DNA of 64,000 nucleotides from an uncultured Lachnospiraceae bacterium. Its GTDB lineage: Bacteria > Bacillota_A > Clostridia > Lachnospirales > Lachnospiraceae. The stretch covers positions 28,166 through 92,165 of the forward strand of contig CANOBT010000003.1 in NCBI GenBank assembly GCA_947564305.1, read 5' to 3'. The notes beneath the pieces are model-generated. The model saw only the letters and a program-made list of their open reading frames with translations. It did no database searches and was not told the DNA's origin. Positions 34,363 to 44,162 of this stretch are shown here, in pieces. The position numbers and the translations under genes were made by a program. The stretch's first letter is position 1. Each line of letters starts with the position of its first letter.

Positions 34363-36930
34363 ATGGAAGAAAGAATATTAATCTGGGGAGCAGGAGAGGA
34401 CTGTAAGAAAAATATAATTTTTATTCCTAATGAATGGGAGATTATGGCAATTATAGACTCTGATTTAAAGAAGCAAAACTTTAAATGGCAAGAAACACAG
34501 ATTAAAATAATTTCTCCTTATGAGATTCAGAATTATGAATATGATTTTATTGTTATTATGACCACTTCATTTGAAAAAGAAATTTTTCGTATACTAATGG
34601 AAATGAAGATACCTACAATGAAGGTTATTATGGGGTGCAGAAATAAAATTCGTAATACTACGATAGAGGATAATCAGAAGTTTTTTATAAATCAGGCAGT
34701 TAGGAAAAAGGCACAGCTAGATTCTGAGTATAAATTTGAAAGCCGAAAAAAAGACTGTAAACGATTATTTTATGTTTTAGCAGGATATAAACAGGAACTA
34801 TGGGATGATATTTTTGGAAGGGTAAAGCTTTTTTTGCCTGAAGATACGGATGTGTGCTTGCTGAGTAGTGGTTTGTACAATGAAACTCTTTCTGCAGTTG
34901 CATCTGCTAATGGATGGTCCTATTTGAGTACAAAGGTAAATGATGTGGCGATTATTCAGAATTTGGTGATTTCATTGTTTCAAGAAGCAGATATGATATA
35001 TAAGATGGACGAAGATATCTATATTACTAAAGACTGCTGTAAAAAGATGGAGGATATTTATTATAAGATAAAATATGAGAATAAATTTGATATAGGTATG
35101 GTAGGTCCTATGATTCCTTTACATACAAATGGATTTCTTTTTATAAAAGCAATGCAGTTAGAAAAGGATTATCAGGAAAAAACAGGACATATTTTTAAAT
35201 GGGGAGGACGATGGGGAGATTCGGGGTATGCATTTGATGCAGAAATTCCTAAGTTTTTATGGGCACAGGGAAATATTGACGATTTGAATAGGAAATTGTC
35301 CACTCGGAATCCAGAATATTATATAACACCTGTAAAATATGCGATTTGCTTTGTTTTATTTTCCAGAAGGCTGTATGAAGAAATGGGAGGTTTTTTTGTC
35401 AATAGAGAATGTGCAAGCTTTGGAATTGCTGGAGATGAAGGACAGATATCCGATTTTTGTATGCAGCATTGTTATTTAAATGTTGTTGCGTTGAACACTT
35501 TGTGTGGTCATTTCTGTTATCCGCCTCAAAAGGAAGCCATGCTGCAGTTCAGAAAAGAGCACTACTACTATTTTGAAGTTAGAGAGGATAATAAAAAAAA
35601 GAAATTGTTAGAAGAACTTGCTTTTAATAATAAGATATCAGATACTGATTTGTTTGGGGATATAAGATATCAAGAATTGGAAGAATACATTGATACACTT
35701 GAAAAGGAAACTGCTATTCATGTAATGCAAAATCTATTTAGCAATAATTGTGGCAAACTTTCAACCAGGCAAGAGATTAAAATTGGATTTATTACGTATT
35801 CATCGGCAGAGTGGCAGTGTGAAGAATTATATCGGAAATTTGAAAATGATCAGAGATTTAAACCGGCAATATTAATAGCACGATATCCATTTGGCAGGCA
35901 GGAAATCATAGAGGAAAAATATTTAGAAACTTGTAACTATTTTAAAAATGGAAAGTATAGCCTTTATTATGATATAGAAAGTGGACTGAGCCAAATTGAT
36001 AAGTTTGATATTTTGGTATATTTTACTCCTTTTGAAATGCTGACAAAAAAATGGAATATATTGAAAAGACCAATATCCCAATTATGTATTCATATTCCAT
36101 ATGCATATTATCTGGTCAGTAAAGAAGGTGATGAATATTCAGATGCTTATTATGACAAGCCGGTATTTAAGCTAACATGGTTTTACTTTGCATCTTGTAA
36201 GTTGTTGGCAGAAACAGCGAGACAAAGCCAATGGTTAGGTGGATATAATATCAAAGTAAGTGGTTTCCCTAAAATAGATATTTTACTGGAAGATAAATAC
36301 GATATCAGATTACCTTTATGGAAAGCGAATGATAGGACTAAAATTAAGGTTATTTGGGCTCCTCATTTTAATATGAAGGACGGAATGAATAGTACATTCC
36401 ATGAAAATTATATCTGGTTTTTGGAATTTGCAAAGGAGCATCAAGAGATAACATGGATAGTACGTCCGCATCCAAGGATGGAAAGGGGGGTTTTGGAGAA
36501 GGGGATTTTCCAAACAAGTGATGAATATAAAGAATATCTTAGACAGTGGGATATTTTACCAAATGCAAGGGTTATTCCAGATGGAGACTACTATGATATA
36601 TTTGTATCTTCAGATGTTATGATATTGGATAGTGTTTCTTTTTTGGCAGAGTATCAATTTACTGGAAAGCCACTTCTTTTGCTGCTTCCAGAAAATAAGC
36701 GAGAGTTGAGTGAACTGGGAAAGAAGTTGGTATCCGTCCTTTATACAGCAAGTGGAAATGATTTTAAAACGATACAAGAATTTTTAAAGAATGTTGAGAA
36801 TGGGATTGATCCAAAAAGAGAAGAAAGAATAGTTTTTAGGGAAGAATATCTTAATTATATAAGTTTAAATAAAAAAACAGCAACAGATTATATATATGAC
36901 ACAATAGTAGAAGAAATATTTGGAATGTGA
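34363..36930 (+). CDS. Multidomain putative glycosyltransferase (Rossmann + GT-A-like + CDP-glycerol transferase-like)
   Basis: 855 residues, the largest gene of the block. Residues 1-105: Rossmann module (ILIWGAGEDCKKNI, MAIIDSDLKK, FIVIMTTSFE). Residues about 125-420: GT-A-like domain with IYKMDEDIYITKDCC, a DxD-type element. Residues about 480-855: GT-B domain like CDP-glycerol glycerophosphotransferases (LCIHIPYAYYLVS, VIWAPHFNMKDG, TWIVRPHPRME, VMILDSVSFLAEYQFTGKPLLLL). One chain may thus add two different units. AGGAG precedes the start. AT-rich codon use. Confidence 0.65.
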   Translation: MEERILIWGAGEDCKKNIIFIPNEWEIMAIIDSDLKKQNFKWQETQIKIISPYEIQNYEYDFIVIMTTSFEKEIFRILMEMKIPTMKVIMGCRNKIRNTTIEDNQKFFINQAVRKKAQLDSEYKFESRKKDCKRLFYVLAGYKQELWDDIFGRVKLFLPEDTDVCLLSSGLYNETLSAVASANGWSYLSTKVNDVAIIQNLVISLFQEADMIYKMDEDIYITKDCCKKMEDIYYKIKYENKFDIGMVGPMIPLHTNGFLFIKAMQLEKDYQEKTGHIFKWGGRWGDSGYAFDAEIPKFLWAQGNIDDLNRKLSTRNPEYYITPVKYAICFVLFSRRLYEEMGGFFVNRECASFGIAGDEGQISDFCMQHCYLNVVALNTLCGHFCYPPQKEAMLQFRKEHYYYFEVREDNKKKKLLEELAFNNKISDTDLFGDIRYQELEEYIDTLEKETAIHVMQNLFSNNCGKLSTRQEIKIGFITYSSAEWQCEELYRKFENDQRFKPAILIARYPFGRQEIIEEKYLETCNYFKNGKYSLYYDIESGLSQIDKFDILVYFTPFEMLTKKWNILKRPISQLCIHIPYAYYLVSKEGDEYSDAYYDKPVFKLTWFYFASCKLLAETARQSQWLGGYNIKVSGFPKIDILLEDKYDIRLPLWKANDRTKIKVIWAPHFNMKDGMNSTFHENYIWFLEFAKEHQEITWIVRPHPRMERGVLEKGIFQTSDEYKEYLRQWDILPNARVIPDGDYYDIFVSSDVMILDSVSFLAEYQFTGKPLLLLLPENKRELSELGKKLVSVLYTASGNDFKTIQEFLKNVENGIDPKREERIVFREEYLNYISLNKKTATDYIYDTIVEEIFGM

Positions 36931-36940
36931 TGTGAATCTT

Positions 36941-38758
36941 ATGTGTGGAATTAATGGAATATATAAAAGATGCAAGGATTTATGTATCAGAATCAACAAG
37001 ATGAATAAATCGTTAATGCATCGTGGACCTGATTCTGAGGGGATATTTATTGATGAGGAAGCAGGAGTTGCTTTTGGTCATAGAAGATTAAGTATTATTG
37101 ATATAGAAAAGCGTTCTTCTCAACCAATGGTATCTAACTCAGGGCGTTGGATTTTGACATATAATGGAGAAATATATAATTATCTGGATTTAAAAGAGGA
37201 CACCCGCTATTTATATAAAACTAATTCGGATACCGAAGTGATATTAGCATATATTGAATGTCATGGGATAAAAGAATTTTTAGAAAAAAGTAATGGTATG
37301 TTTGCATTTGCTTTATATGACACAGTAAAAAAAGAACTTTTCCTGTGTAGAGACCGATTAGGAATTAAACCATTATATTATTATATAGATAAGGACGCAG
37401 TAGTGTTTTCATCAGAAATTAAAGGGATTTTGAACAGTGGTCTTGTGAAAGCAATTTTGGATGAAGATTCCATAGATGATTATTTGGCATATCGTTATGT
37501 GAGAGAGCCATATACCTTTTTTAAAAACATATATCAGGTTCCATCGGGAAGTTCCATAAGAATAGGCAGCAATCATGAAATACAAACGAATTATTATTGG
37601 ACAATTCCTGAGACATTTAATATGGACGATGGGTATAACGAAAATGCTGTAAAACAAGAACTTTATGAGAAACTTGAAAAAGCAGTTGTGAAAAGAATGA
37701 TTTCAGATGTACCGTTAGGGACATATCTAAGCGGAGGTATAGATTCTAGTTTGCTGACAGCTATTGCTGCAAATAATACATTTAACCAACTGCATACATT
37801 TACGGTAGGATTCCCGGAATTAAATGAGTTTGAATATTCGGATTTGGTGTCGAAAAAATATAGTACTTTAAATCATAAGATTATTGTTAATGCTGAAGAG
37901 TACTGGGATAATATGCAAAGTGTAATTGAGTATAAGGACGCACCGCTTGGAGTACCTAATGAGGTGGCATTAGCCCTTATGTCTAAGGAGTTGAAAAAGG
38001 ATATAACGGTTGTGATTTCGGGAGAGGGGGCAGATGAATTATTTGGCGGTTATGGAAAGATATATAGAAGTCCATTTGAATATTCTCACAGTGAAAGAAG
38101 GGTGGATTTTTATCAATATTTTATTGATAAGTACGAATATGTTCCCAGATATATAAGAGATACTGTCTTAAATATTCCAACAAAGCGTAGAGATAAATTT
38201 GATTCTGAAATCAGCCAAATTTTTCTTAATATGAGAAATGAAGAGAATGTCTTTTGGTTTTTTCATAAATATCATATAAAAGGTCTGCTTCAGAGATTGG
38301 ATACAACTACTATGCTTGCATCGGTCGAGGCGCGAGTTCCATTTCTTGACCATGAGCTTATAGAATATACATATGAACATGTTCCTTATGAATTGAAGCT
38401 GCATTGGAATAATGGGGCGGATAAATGTAGGGCAGGTAAATTAAAAGCTGCTGAGTTTAGTGAGATTTATGATACTCCGAAGTACTTACTTAAGGAAGTG
38501 GCAAAAGAATTTCTTCCATTAAGTGTGATACAACGAAAAAAGATGGGCTTTCCTGTACCTTTGAATCAATGGAATGAAGAACTGGAAAAGAAGGTACGGA
38601 GGTTCGCTAAAAATGACACTTTTTGGATAAAAGGGGAAGAAATAGATGAATTGACAAAGTATTGTAAAAAAATTTCTAATGGTAATCAAATATTGTGGAT
38701 GCTTATAAATCTGCAGATGTTTTTAGATACATATTTCACAGTTAAATGGATTTACTAA
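36941..38758 (+). CDS. asnB: Asparagine synthase (glutamine-hydrolysing) family protein
   Basis: 605 residues. N-terminal glutamine amidotransferase beginning with the nucleophile Cys2 (MCGINGIY), RGPDSEG and YNGEIYNY; C-terminal synthetase PP-loop LSGGIDSSLLTAIA. The frame starts at 36920, but only the ATG at 36941 exposes the required N-terminal Cys. In glycan loci these enzymes often amidate uronic acids or other carboxyl sugars and do not make asparagine, which is likely here. Confidence 0.88.
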   Translation: MCGINGIYKRCKDLCIRINKMNKSLMHRGPDSEGIFIDEEAGVAFGHRRLSIIDIEKRSSQPMVSNSGRWILTYNGEIYNYLDLKEDTRYLYKTNSDTEVILAYIECHGIKEFLEKSNGMFAFALYDTVKKELFLCRDRLGIKPLYYYIDKDAVVFSSEIKGILNSGLVKAILDEDSIDDYLAYRYVREPYTFFKNIYQVPSGSSIRIGSNHEIQTNYYWTIPETFNMDDGYNENAVKQELYEKLEKAVVKRMISDVPLGTYLSGGIDSSLLTAIAANNTFNQLHTFTVGFPELNEFEYSDLVSKKYSTLNHKIIVNAEEYWDNMQSVIEYKDAPLGVPNEVALALMSKELKKDITVVISGEGADELFGGYGKIYRSPFEYSHSERRVDFYQYFIDKYEYVPRYIRDTVLNIPTKRRDKFDSEISQIFLNMRNEENVFWFFHKYHIKGLLQRLDTTTMLASVEARVPFLDHELIEYTYEHVPYELKLHWNNGADKCRAGKLKAAEFSEIYDTPKYLLKEVAKEFLPLSVIQRKKMGFPVPLNQWNEELEKKVRRFAKNDTFWIKGEEIDELTKYCKKISNGNQILWMLINLQMFLDTYFTVKWIY

Positions 38759-38786
38759 TGGTAAGAAAACGGACATAGGTGGCAGA

Positions 38787-39206
38787 ATGATTATTGGATA
38801 TACAACAGGGGTGTTTGACTTGTTTCATGTAGGGCATCTGAATATGTTAAAAAATGCGAAAGCGATGTGCGATAGACTGATAGTTGGAGTAACAGTTGAT
38901 GAATTGGTTTCATATAAGCATAAAAGAGCAGTTATTCCATTTGAGGAACGTATAGAGATTATTCGAAGTATTAAATATGTAGATGCAGTATTGCCTCAAG
39001 AGTCTATGGACAAAATGGAAGCATGGAGACACTTAAAATTTAACATTATGTTTGTAGGAGATGATTGGTATGATTCACCAAAATGGAATTGTTATGAAGA
39101 GCAGTTTGATAAAGTAGGTGTTAAGATCATATATTTTCCATATTATAAGGGAACTTCATCGACATTGATTAATGAAACGCTTTTAGGATTGAGAGGTATA
39201 AAATGA
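38787..39206 (+). CDS. Glycerol-3-phosphate cytidylyltransferase-like protein
   Basis: 139 residues with TTGVFDLFHVGHLNML (HxGH nucleotide-binding motif), VDAVLPQ and GTSSTLI, as in TagD/GCT. It would make CDP-glycerol from CTP and glycerol-3-phosphate, providing donor for the glycerophosphotransferase-like proteins at 17862 and 34363. Overlaps the next gene by 4 bases. Confidence 0.88.
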   Translation: MIIGYTTGVFDLFHVGHLNMLKNAKAMCDRLIVGVTVDELVSYKHKRAVIPFEERIEIIRSIKYVDAVLPQESMDKMEAWRHLKFNIMFVGDDWYDSPKWNCYEEQFDKVGVKIIYFPYYKGTSSTLINETLLGLRGIK

Positions 39207-40090
39207 ACTGTAAACTATGCAACAGCAATCATATAAAAATTACATACGAAGGAAAAATCAGAAACGGAGCACTCGGGCAGTATACGGATGCATCTGTAAA
39301 GGTTTATCAATGCCACGACTGCGGCTTGATTTGGCATGAGGATGTCCTGCCAGACTTAGGACAATATTACGAGAGCAAGGAATATCGTCAGTCATTGGAG
39401 GGAAGCTCGAAAGAGGATGATTTTTATAAAAAACATGATGGTGAAACTCTGGATAAATTTCAATATACCGGAACATCTATTTTCCGCAAAAAGTCTGTTG
39501 CTGACATAGGCTGTGGATGCGGCGCATTTCTTGACTTTTTAAAAGGGGTGTCATCTTCTCTGATTGCAGTCGAACCATCAGAAGTTTACAGAAAGGTTAT
39601 GGATACGAAAGGTTTTATGACTTATCCGTACATAAAGGATGCGCTTTCTGATTGGAAAAAGAAGGTGGATGTTGTTACATCTTTTGACGTGATAGAACAT
39701 GTATCTGAACCATTGGAGTTTATGAGGGATATTTACAGTCTGCTTTCAGATAGAGGACAAGCCATTATTGGAACACCGACAGAAGCGCCTGTTATGAGGA
39801 AGTTGTTGGGAGAAATCTATGAAAGAAAACTGCTTTTCAGTACACAGCATTTATGGATATTTTCTGAGAAAAATTTGAGGCAGTTGGCGCAAAAGGCCGG
39901 GTTTGAAAAAATAGAAATTAAATATTATCAGAGGTATGGTATAGACAATCTGTTGGGTTGGCTTCGGGATAAAGAACCATGTTCTGAAATAGATGAGGTG
40001 TTTATTACGGACACTTTAAATGCGGTATGGAAAAGCGAATGCAGTAAAAACGGGTTGGCGGATTACATCGTGATATATCTTGTAAAATGA
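39203..40090 (+). CDS. SAM-dependent methyltransferase with N-terminal zinc ribbon
   Basis: 295 residues. N-terminal CxxC pairs (CKLCNS, CHDCG) form a zinc ribbon as in sugar C-methyltransferase-type proteins; then a class I methyltransferase fold (VADIGCGCGAFLDFL, VDVVTSFDVIEHV). Probably methylates a sugar or a glycan terminus. Base composition is closer to the flanks than to the AT-rich core. Confidence 0.85.
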   Translation: MNCKLCNSNHIKITYEGKIRNGALGQYTDASVKVYQCHDCGLIWHEDVLPDLGQYYESKEYRQSLEGSSKEDDFYKKHDGETLDKFQYTGTSIFRKKSVADIGCGCGAFLDFLKGVSSSLIAVEPSEVYRKVMDTKGFMTYPYIKDALSDWKKKVDVVTSFDVIEHVSEPLEFMRDIYSLLSDRGQAIIGTPTEAPVMRKLLGEIYERKLLFSTQHLWIFSEKNLRQLAQKAGFEKIEIKYYQRYGIDNLLGWLRDKEPCSEIDEVFITDTLNAVWKSECSKNGLADYIVIYLVK

Positions 40091-40113
40091 GAGTAGAAAA
40101 AGGAGCGAAGGTG

Positions 40114-40782
40114 TTGAAAGTTGTATCTTTTATACCGATTAAACTAAATAATCAAAGACTGCCAGGAAAAAATACCCTTCCATTGGGGGGGAGACTGATG
40201 TGTGACTATATTTTTGAGACAGTTAAGGAGATTGCAGAGATAGATGAGAAATATGTTTACTGCAGCAGCGAATCTATCAGAGAGCATATCCCACAAGGGC
40301 TGACTTATCTGAAACGTGATTCATATTTGGATGGATTCCAAGTGAAAGGGTTGGAAATCATAGAATATTTTCTACGTGATATTAATGCAGATATCTACGT
40401 TCTGACCCATGTGACACAGCCGTTTACAAAAGCGGAATCTATACGGGAGGCTCTTTTGAAAGTGATGAGCGGGAAATATGATTCCGCATTTAGTGCGGTT
40501 GAAATTCAGGATTACTGTTGGTATCAGGGAAAGCCGCTCAATTATAACATGCGCGATATTGTTACGACACAGAATCTGGAACCTGTTTATATGGAGACCG
40601 GTGCATTTTATATATTTACAAGAGAGGTATTTGAAAAATACCATCAGAGAATAGGAAAGAAACCATATATGAAAATAATAGGACAGCTCGAGGCCGTAGA
40701 CGTTGATACGGCGGAAGATTATGTGATGGCACAGGTTGTTGCCGAATATTTGGAGAAAAATAAGAAGTATGAAGCAGATTGA
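40114..40782 (+). CDS. CMP-sugar (acylneuraminate-type) cytidylyltransferase
   Basis: About 222 residues. Begins VVSFIPIKLNNQRLPGKNT, the nucleotide-binding motif of NeuA/KdsB-type enzymes, and continues with LTHVTQPFTKAESI and ETGAFYIFTREVF. It activates an unknown 2-keto-3-deoxy sugar acid with CTP. AGGAG at 40101-40105 favours TTG at 40114 or GTG at 40111 as start; an ATG at 40087 overlaps the previous stop but has no ribosome site. No NeuB-type synthase is nearby, but the next gene is a DRE-TIM aldolase. Confidence 0.85.
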   Translation: MKVVSFIPIKLNNQRLPGKNTLPLGGRLMCDYIFETVKEIAEIDEKYVYCSSESIREHIPQGLTYLKRDSYLDGFQVKGLEIIEYFLRDINADIYVLTHVTQPFTKAESIREALLKVMSGKYDSAFSAVEIQDYCWYQGKPLNYNMRDIVTTQNLEPVYMETGAFYIFTREVFEKYHQRIGKKPYMKIIGQLEAVDVDTAEDYVMAQVVAEYLEKNKKYEAD

Positions 40783-42397
40783 AATTCTGGACTGCACCCT
40801 GAGGGACGGCGGAAGGGTAATCGACTGTCAATATCCTGATGACACGATTATTGGCATGGGAAAGTACTTAAAAAGGGCGGGGATTGATATTATAGAATTG
40901 GGATTCCTGCGTGACAATACTGATTTTAAAGGAAACAGTACTTTTTTTCCCAGTATATCTGATGTCGATGCATATATTAAAAAAATCTGTGAAAATGAGC
41001 ATATGCGAAATGAAAAGTATGTTCTTTTTGTGGATTTTGGATTATATGATTTGAACAGACTTGAACCGGCAAAAGAAAATGGTGTATCAGGTATTCGATT
41101 TGGTTTTACAAAAAAAGACTATAAGGGTCACAAAAGCAAAGTCATTGAGGCGATGCAGACGATAAAGGAAAAAGATTATGATTTGTACTTTCAAACAGTG
41201 AATTCCAATGGCTATACAACTGAAGAACTGTTGGAACTGATAGAGACTGCTAATATGATTTCACCAAAATCTTTTGGTATTGTGGATACTTATGGTTCCA
41301 TGTATTTGGATGATCTGGAGTATATCTGGTGTGTTATTAACAGGAATCTGGACAGGCACATTGCTGTAGACTTTCATTCCCACAACAATATGCAGATGTC
41401 GTTTGCTTTGACACAGCGTTTGATACAGTTGGCATCAGATGAAAGAAAACTGATTATTGATGCCACACTCAACGGGATGGGGAAGTGTGCCGGAAACCTT
41501 AATACGGAATTGCTTGTGGATTACCTTTCCAGAAAGAAAGATTATGATTATGACACAGATGTGATATTTGATGCGATTGACCGATATCTGTATCCGATTA
41601 AAGCAAGAAACAGTTGGGGATATTCTATCCCGGCATTTATGGCAGGAATCTATAAAGCCCATCCCAACAATGTGATTTATCTGACAGAAAAATATAGATT
41701 GAATAACAAGGATATTAAATATATCCTGTCTGGCATAGATGAGTCCAAAAGGCAGAGATATGATTATAATAATATACAGCGTGTATATAAGGAATATTCG
41801 TCATGCAGAGTGGATGACAGTGGAGCAATAAAAATGTTGTCAGATGAGATGGCAGGCAAACAAGTTCTTGTTTTGGCATCGGGAAAGACAATCGTGGACT
41901 ATGCCGGGAAGATTATGGAATACATAGAAAAAAATAATCCGATGGTTATATGTGTTAATTTCATTCCTCAGAATATAAAATGTGATTATTTTTTTTATGC
42001 AAATACAATCCACTGGGAGAAAGTGAGTAAATCAATAGAACATGAAAAATGTATTGTTTCTTCTAATATCCATACAGATATTGAACATGTATATTTGATA
42101 GAGTATTCACGCTTGATTACGGAAGACAGCCCGTTGTTTGATAACAGTACAATGATGCTTTTGAATTTATTAAATCTATTATCTCCTGCACAGATTGTGC
42201 TTGCCGGTTTTGATGGTCTGAATGAAAAGAAGGATAATTATGTAGAAGGAACATGTCCGAATATAAGAGACGGTATAGATTTTCAGGAGTTCAACCGGGA
42301 AATTACAGATTTGCTGCGTAGATATAAAAATAGGATTCAGGGAAAAATAGAGATTCGTTTTCTGACGCCGAGCAAATATGATTTGGATGATGGTTAA
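40769..42397 (+). CDS. DRE-TIM aldolase fused to a C-terminal Rossmann-like domain
   Basis: 542 residues. Residues 1-290: HMGL/4-hydroxy-2-oxovalerate aldolase-type barrel with the DRE-TIM motif LDCTLRDGG and metal-binding VDFHSHNNMQMS. Residues about 345-542: a second domain (VLVLASGKTIVDYAGKIMEY, IVLAGFDGLNEKKDNY) that reminds of the DUF115/Maf-like fold of flagellin glycosylation. Overlap with the CMP-sugar synthetase suggests that the barrel joins pyruvate to an aldehyde sugar to form the keto-acid that is then activated. ATG at 40769 follows GGAGAAAA. Start at 40736 is less likely. Confidence 0.75.
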   Translation: MKQIEILDCTLRDGGRVIDCQYPDDTIIGMGKYLKRAGIDIIELGFLRDNTDFKGNSTFFPSISDVDAYIKKICENEHMRNEKYVLFVDFGLYDLNRLEPAKENGVSGIRFGFTKKDYKGHKSKVIEAMQTIKEKDYDLYFQTVNSNGYTTEELLELIETANMISPKSFGIVDTYGSMYLDDLEYIWCVINRNLDRHIAVDFHSHNNMQMSFALTQRLIQLASDERKLIIDATLNGMGKCAGNLNTELLVDYLSRKKDYDYDTDVIFDAIDRYLYPIKARNSWGYSIPAFMAGIYKAHPNNVIYLTEKYRLNNKDIKYILSGIDESKRQRYDYNNIQRVYKEYSSCRVDDSGAIKMLSDEMAGKQVLVLASGKTIVDYAGKIMEYIEKNNPMVICVNFIPQNIKCDYFFYANTIHWEKVSKSIEHEKCIVSSNIHTDIEHVYLIEYSRLITEDSPLFDNSTMMLLNLLNLLSPAQIVLAGFDGLNEKKDNYVEGTCPNIRDGIDFQEFNREITDLLRRYKNRIQGKIEIRFLTPSKYDLDDG

Positions 42398-42433
42398 AAT
42401 GTCCGGAATATATATAGTCGGCATATAAAAAGT

Positions 42434-42823
42434 ATGATAAAGAAAAATATCAGTAATGGGATGGAAAACAAAAAAACACTGCGAAAACTCAGAAACTACA
42501 TAAACCAATACGACAGCATATTTGTAATAAAAGAAAATAACTGTATCGGTATCACCTTTTCTAAATTGCTCCCCCGGCAGGTAGAAAGAAAAATCCTGTT
42601 CCTGGTAAAGGAACCAATCACGACCGATATTCCTGACTGCAGCATAGACATACTGCTGATTTCGGATGAAGAATATTATGAGATAGAGAATATGTATTAT
42701 TTATACGAATTCTCTGACCGTATCCACATAATTAGCAGAAATTCTCAATATGGAAGTCTGGATAATTATATATCCAACGGTCTGCTGACGGAAGAAGAGG
42801 CATTTTTGGCGCTGTTGGGATAA
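42434..42823 (+). CDS. Hypothetical small protein in the glycan block
   Basis: 129 residues, not recognised. Short strands (SIFVIKENNCIGITF, ILLISDEEYYEIENM) and an acidic C-terminus (LTEEEAFLALLG) are visible. No strong ribosome site; an internal Met at 42461 may be the start. Confidence 0.55.
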   Translation: MIKKNISNGMENKKTLRKLRNYINQYDSIFVIKENNCIGITFSKLLPRQVERKILFLVKEPITTDIPDCSIDILLISDEEYYEIENMYYLYEFSDRIHIISRNSQYGSLDNYISNGLLTEEEAFLALLG

Positions 42824-42911
42824 AAAGGCTGAGGGGAAATCAGAAGCATCATACGGAAGAACCGTGCAGAAATTATTGCCGGGTGCCTGAAAGGAAGGTT
42901 TGGGCGGTCAT

Positions 42912-44162
42912 ATGGATCAATCACACTATAAGGAGATGTTATCAAATTTAGAACATCTGATGGATACGGATATGGTTTATGACAAAACCATATATCTGTT
43001 CGGGCATTGCAACGCTACGGAGGAATTGGCGGATCTGCTCCTGAAGAGGGGGATTTCTGTCAAGGCAATTCTGGATAACAATGCAGCCAAGCACGGCGTT
43101 ACATACCGCGGCATTCCCATTATACCGCCAAAAAAAATTTTGAAAGAGCCTTCGGACAGCACGGCTGTCTATATTGCGGCGCGTGCCTACGCCGCGATGG
43201 AGGAGCAGCTGAGGAGATTTGGATTTCAGGGCGAAATACAGAAACTCGTGAATTATAACAGCTATGCAGAATACTCTTTGTCGGAGGATACTATTCGGCG
43301 CAGGCAGGAACGTGTCGGACGCGGCATGTCGGTCAGGAAGCAGTTGGAGCAGAAGTATCCAGGGTATTTCAAGGTTTTGTGTCCGTTTTCTGCACTAGGC
43401 GACGTGCTTTTTACAATGTCCTATCTGCCGCATTTTCTGAAGAAAAGAAAGATAGAGAAATGTGTGGTCGGGGTGGTTGGAAAAGCATGTGCGCAGGCAG
43501 CGGATTTGTATGCCGCTAAGGTGATATGCATTGAAAGGTATACACAGCAGGACATGGATGAATTGATACAGGCATGCCTGTATATTCGGGACGGTTATTC
43601 TTTTATTGCACATCAGGACAGGCCCTATGTGATTAATCTGCATCAAGCATTATCTGTGAAATGTATTCCGTTGGAACAGATTTACTGCTGTGGGGTTTTT
43701 GGACTTCCAACAGATACCAGGCCGATAAAACCATTTTCAGAAAGGCTCCGGCAATACCCGGAACTGCAGCGGGTCAAACAGGGAAAATCAGTTATAATTT
43801 CCCCTTATGCAAAATCTGTAACCGCGCTGTCGGAGCATTTTTGGAACAGCATTGTCCGTCAGTATCAGGACAAAGGATATCAGTGTTTTACAAATATCGT
43901 CGGGGAAGAAAAGCCGTTGGAAGGAACTTTGGGAATCAGTCCTGCAATTGCGGAGATACAATCTGCCGTGGAACATGCAGGCACATTTATTGGTATTCGA
44001 AGCGGCCTGTGTGATGTCCTTCGTGATGCATGTGCGCGGAAAATAGTATTCTATCCGGATTATAATTATTGTGATACAAGATGGAAAGCAATTGATATGT
44101 ACAGAATAGAGGGTTGGGAAAATATAGTTGTAAAGGATGATGGTCAGTGGGAGAGAAGATGA
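42912..44162 (+). CDS. Rossmann module plus GT9-like protein, third copy
   Basis: 416 residues. N-terminal module TIYLFGHCNATEELADLLL, VKAILDNNAAKHGVTYRG, then a GT9-like body (VLCPFSALGDVLFTMSYLP, VIISPYAKSVTALSEHF, FIGIRSGLCDVLRD). Closest in plan to the protein at 21779; the motif R-S-G-L-C-D is common to both. ATG at 42912 chosen; a TTG at 42900 directly abuts the purine-rich site. ATGA overlap with the HAD gene. Confidence 0.7.
   Translation: MDQSHYKEMLSNLEHLMDTDMVYDKTIYLFGHCNATEELADLLLKRGISVKAILDNNAAKHGVTYRGIPIIPPKKILKEPSDSTAVYIAARAYAAMEEQLRRFGFQGEIQKLVNYNSYAEYSLSEDTIRRRQERVGRGMSVRKQLEQKYPGYFKVLCPFSALGDVLFTMSYLPHFLKKRKIEKCVVGVVGKACAQAADLYAAKVICIERYTQQDMDELIQACLYIRDGYSFIAHQDRPYVINLHQALSVKCIPLEQIYCCGVFGLPTDTRPIKPFSERLRQYPELQRVKQGKSVIISPYAKSVTALSEHFWNSIVRQYQDKGYQCFTNIVGEEKPLEGTLGISPAIAEIQSAVEHAGTFIGIRSGLCDVLRDACARKIVFYPDYNYCDTRWKAIDMYRIEGWENIVVKDDGQWERR

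Noticed and set aside
40769..42397. Isopropylmalate/homocitrate synthase assignment for the aldolase fusion
   Set aside because: LDCTLRDGG and HSHNN occur in the whole DRE-TIM family, but the second domain and glycan context do not fit amino acid synthesis.
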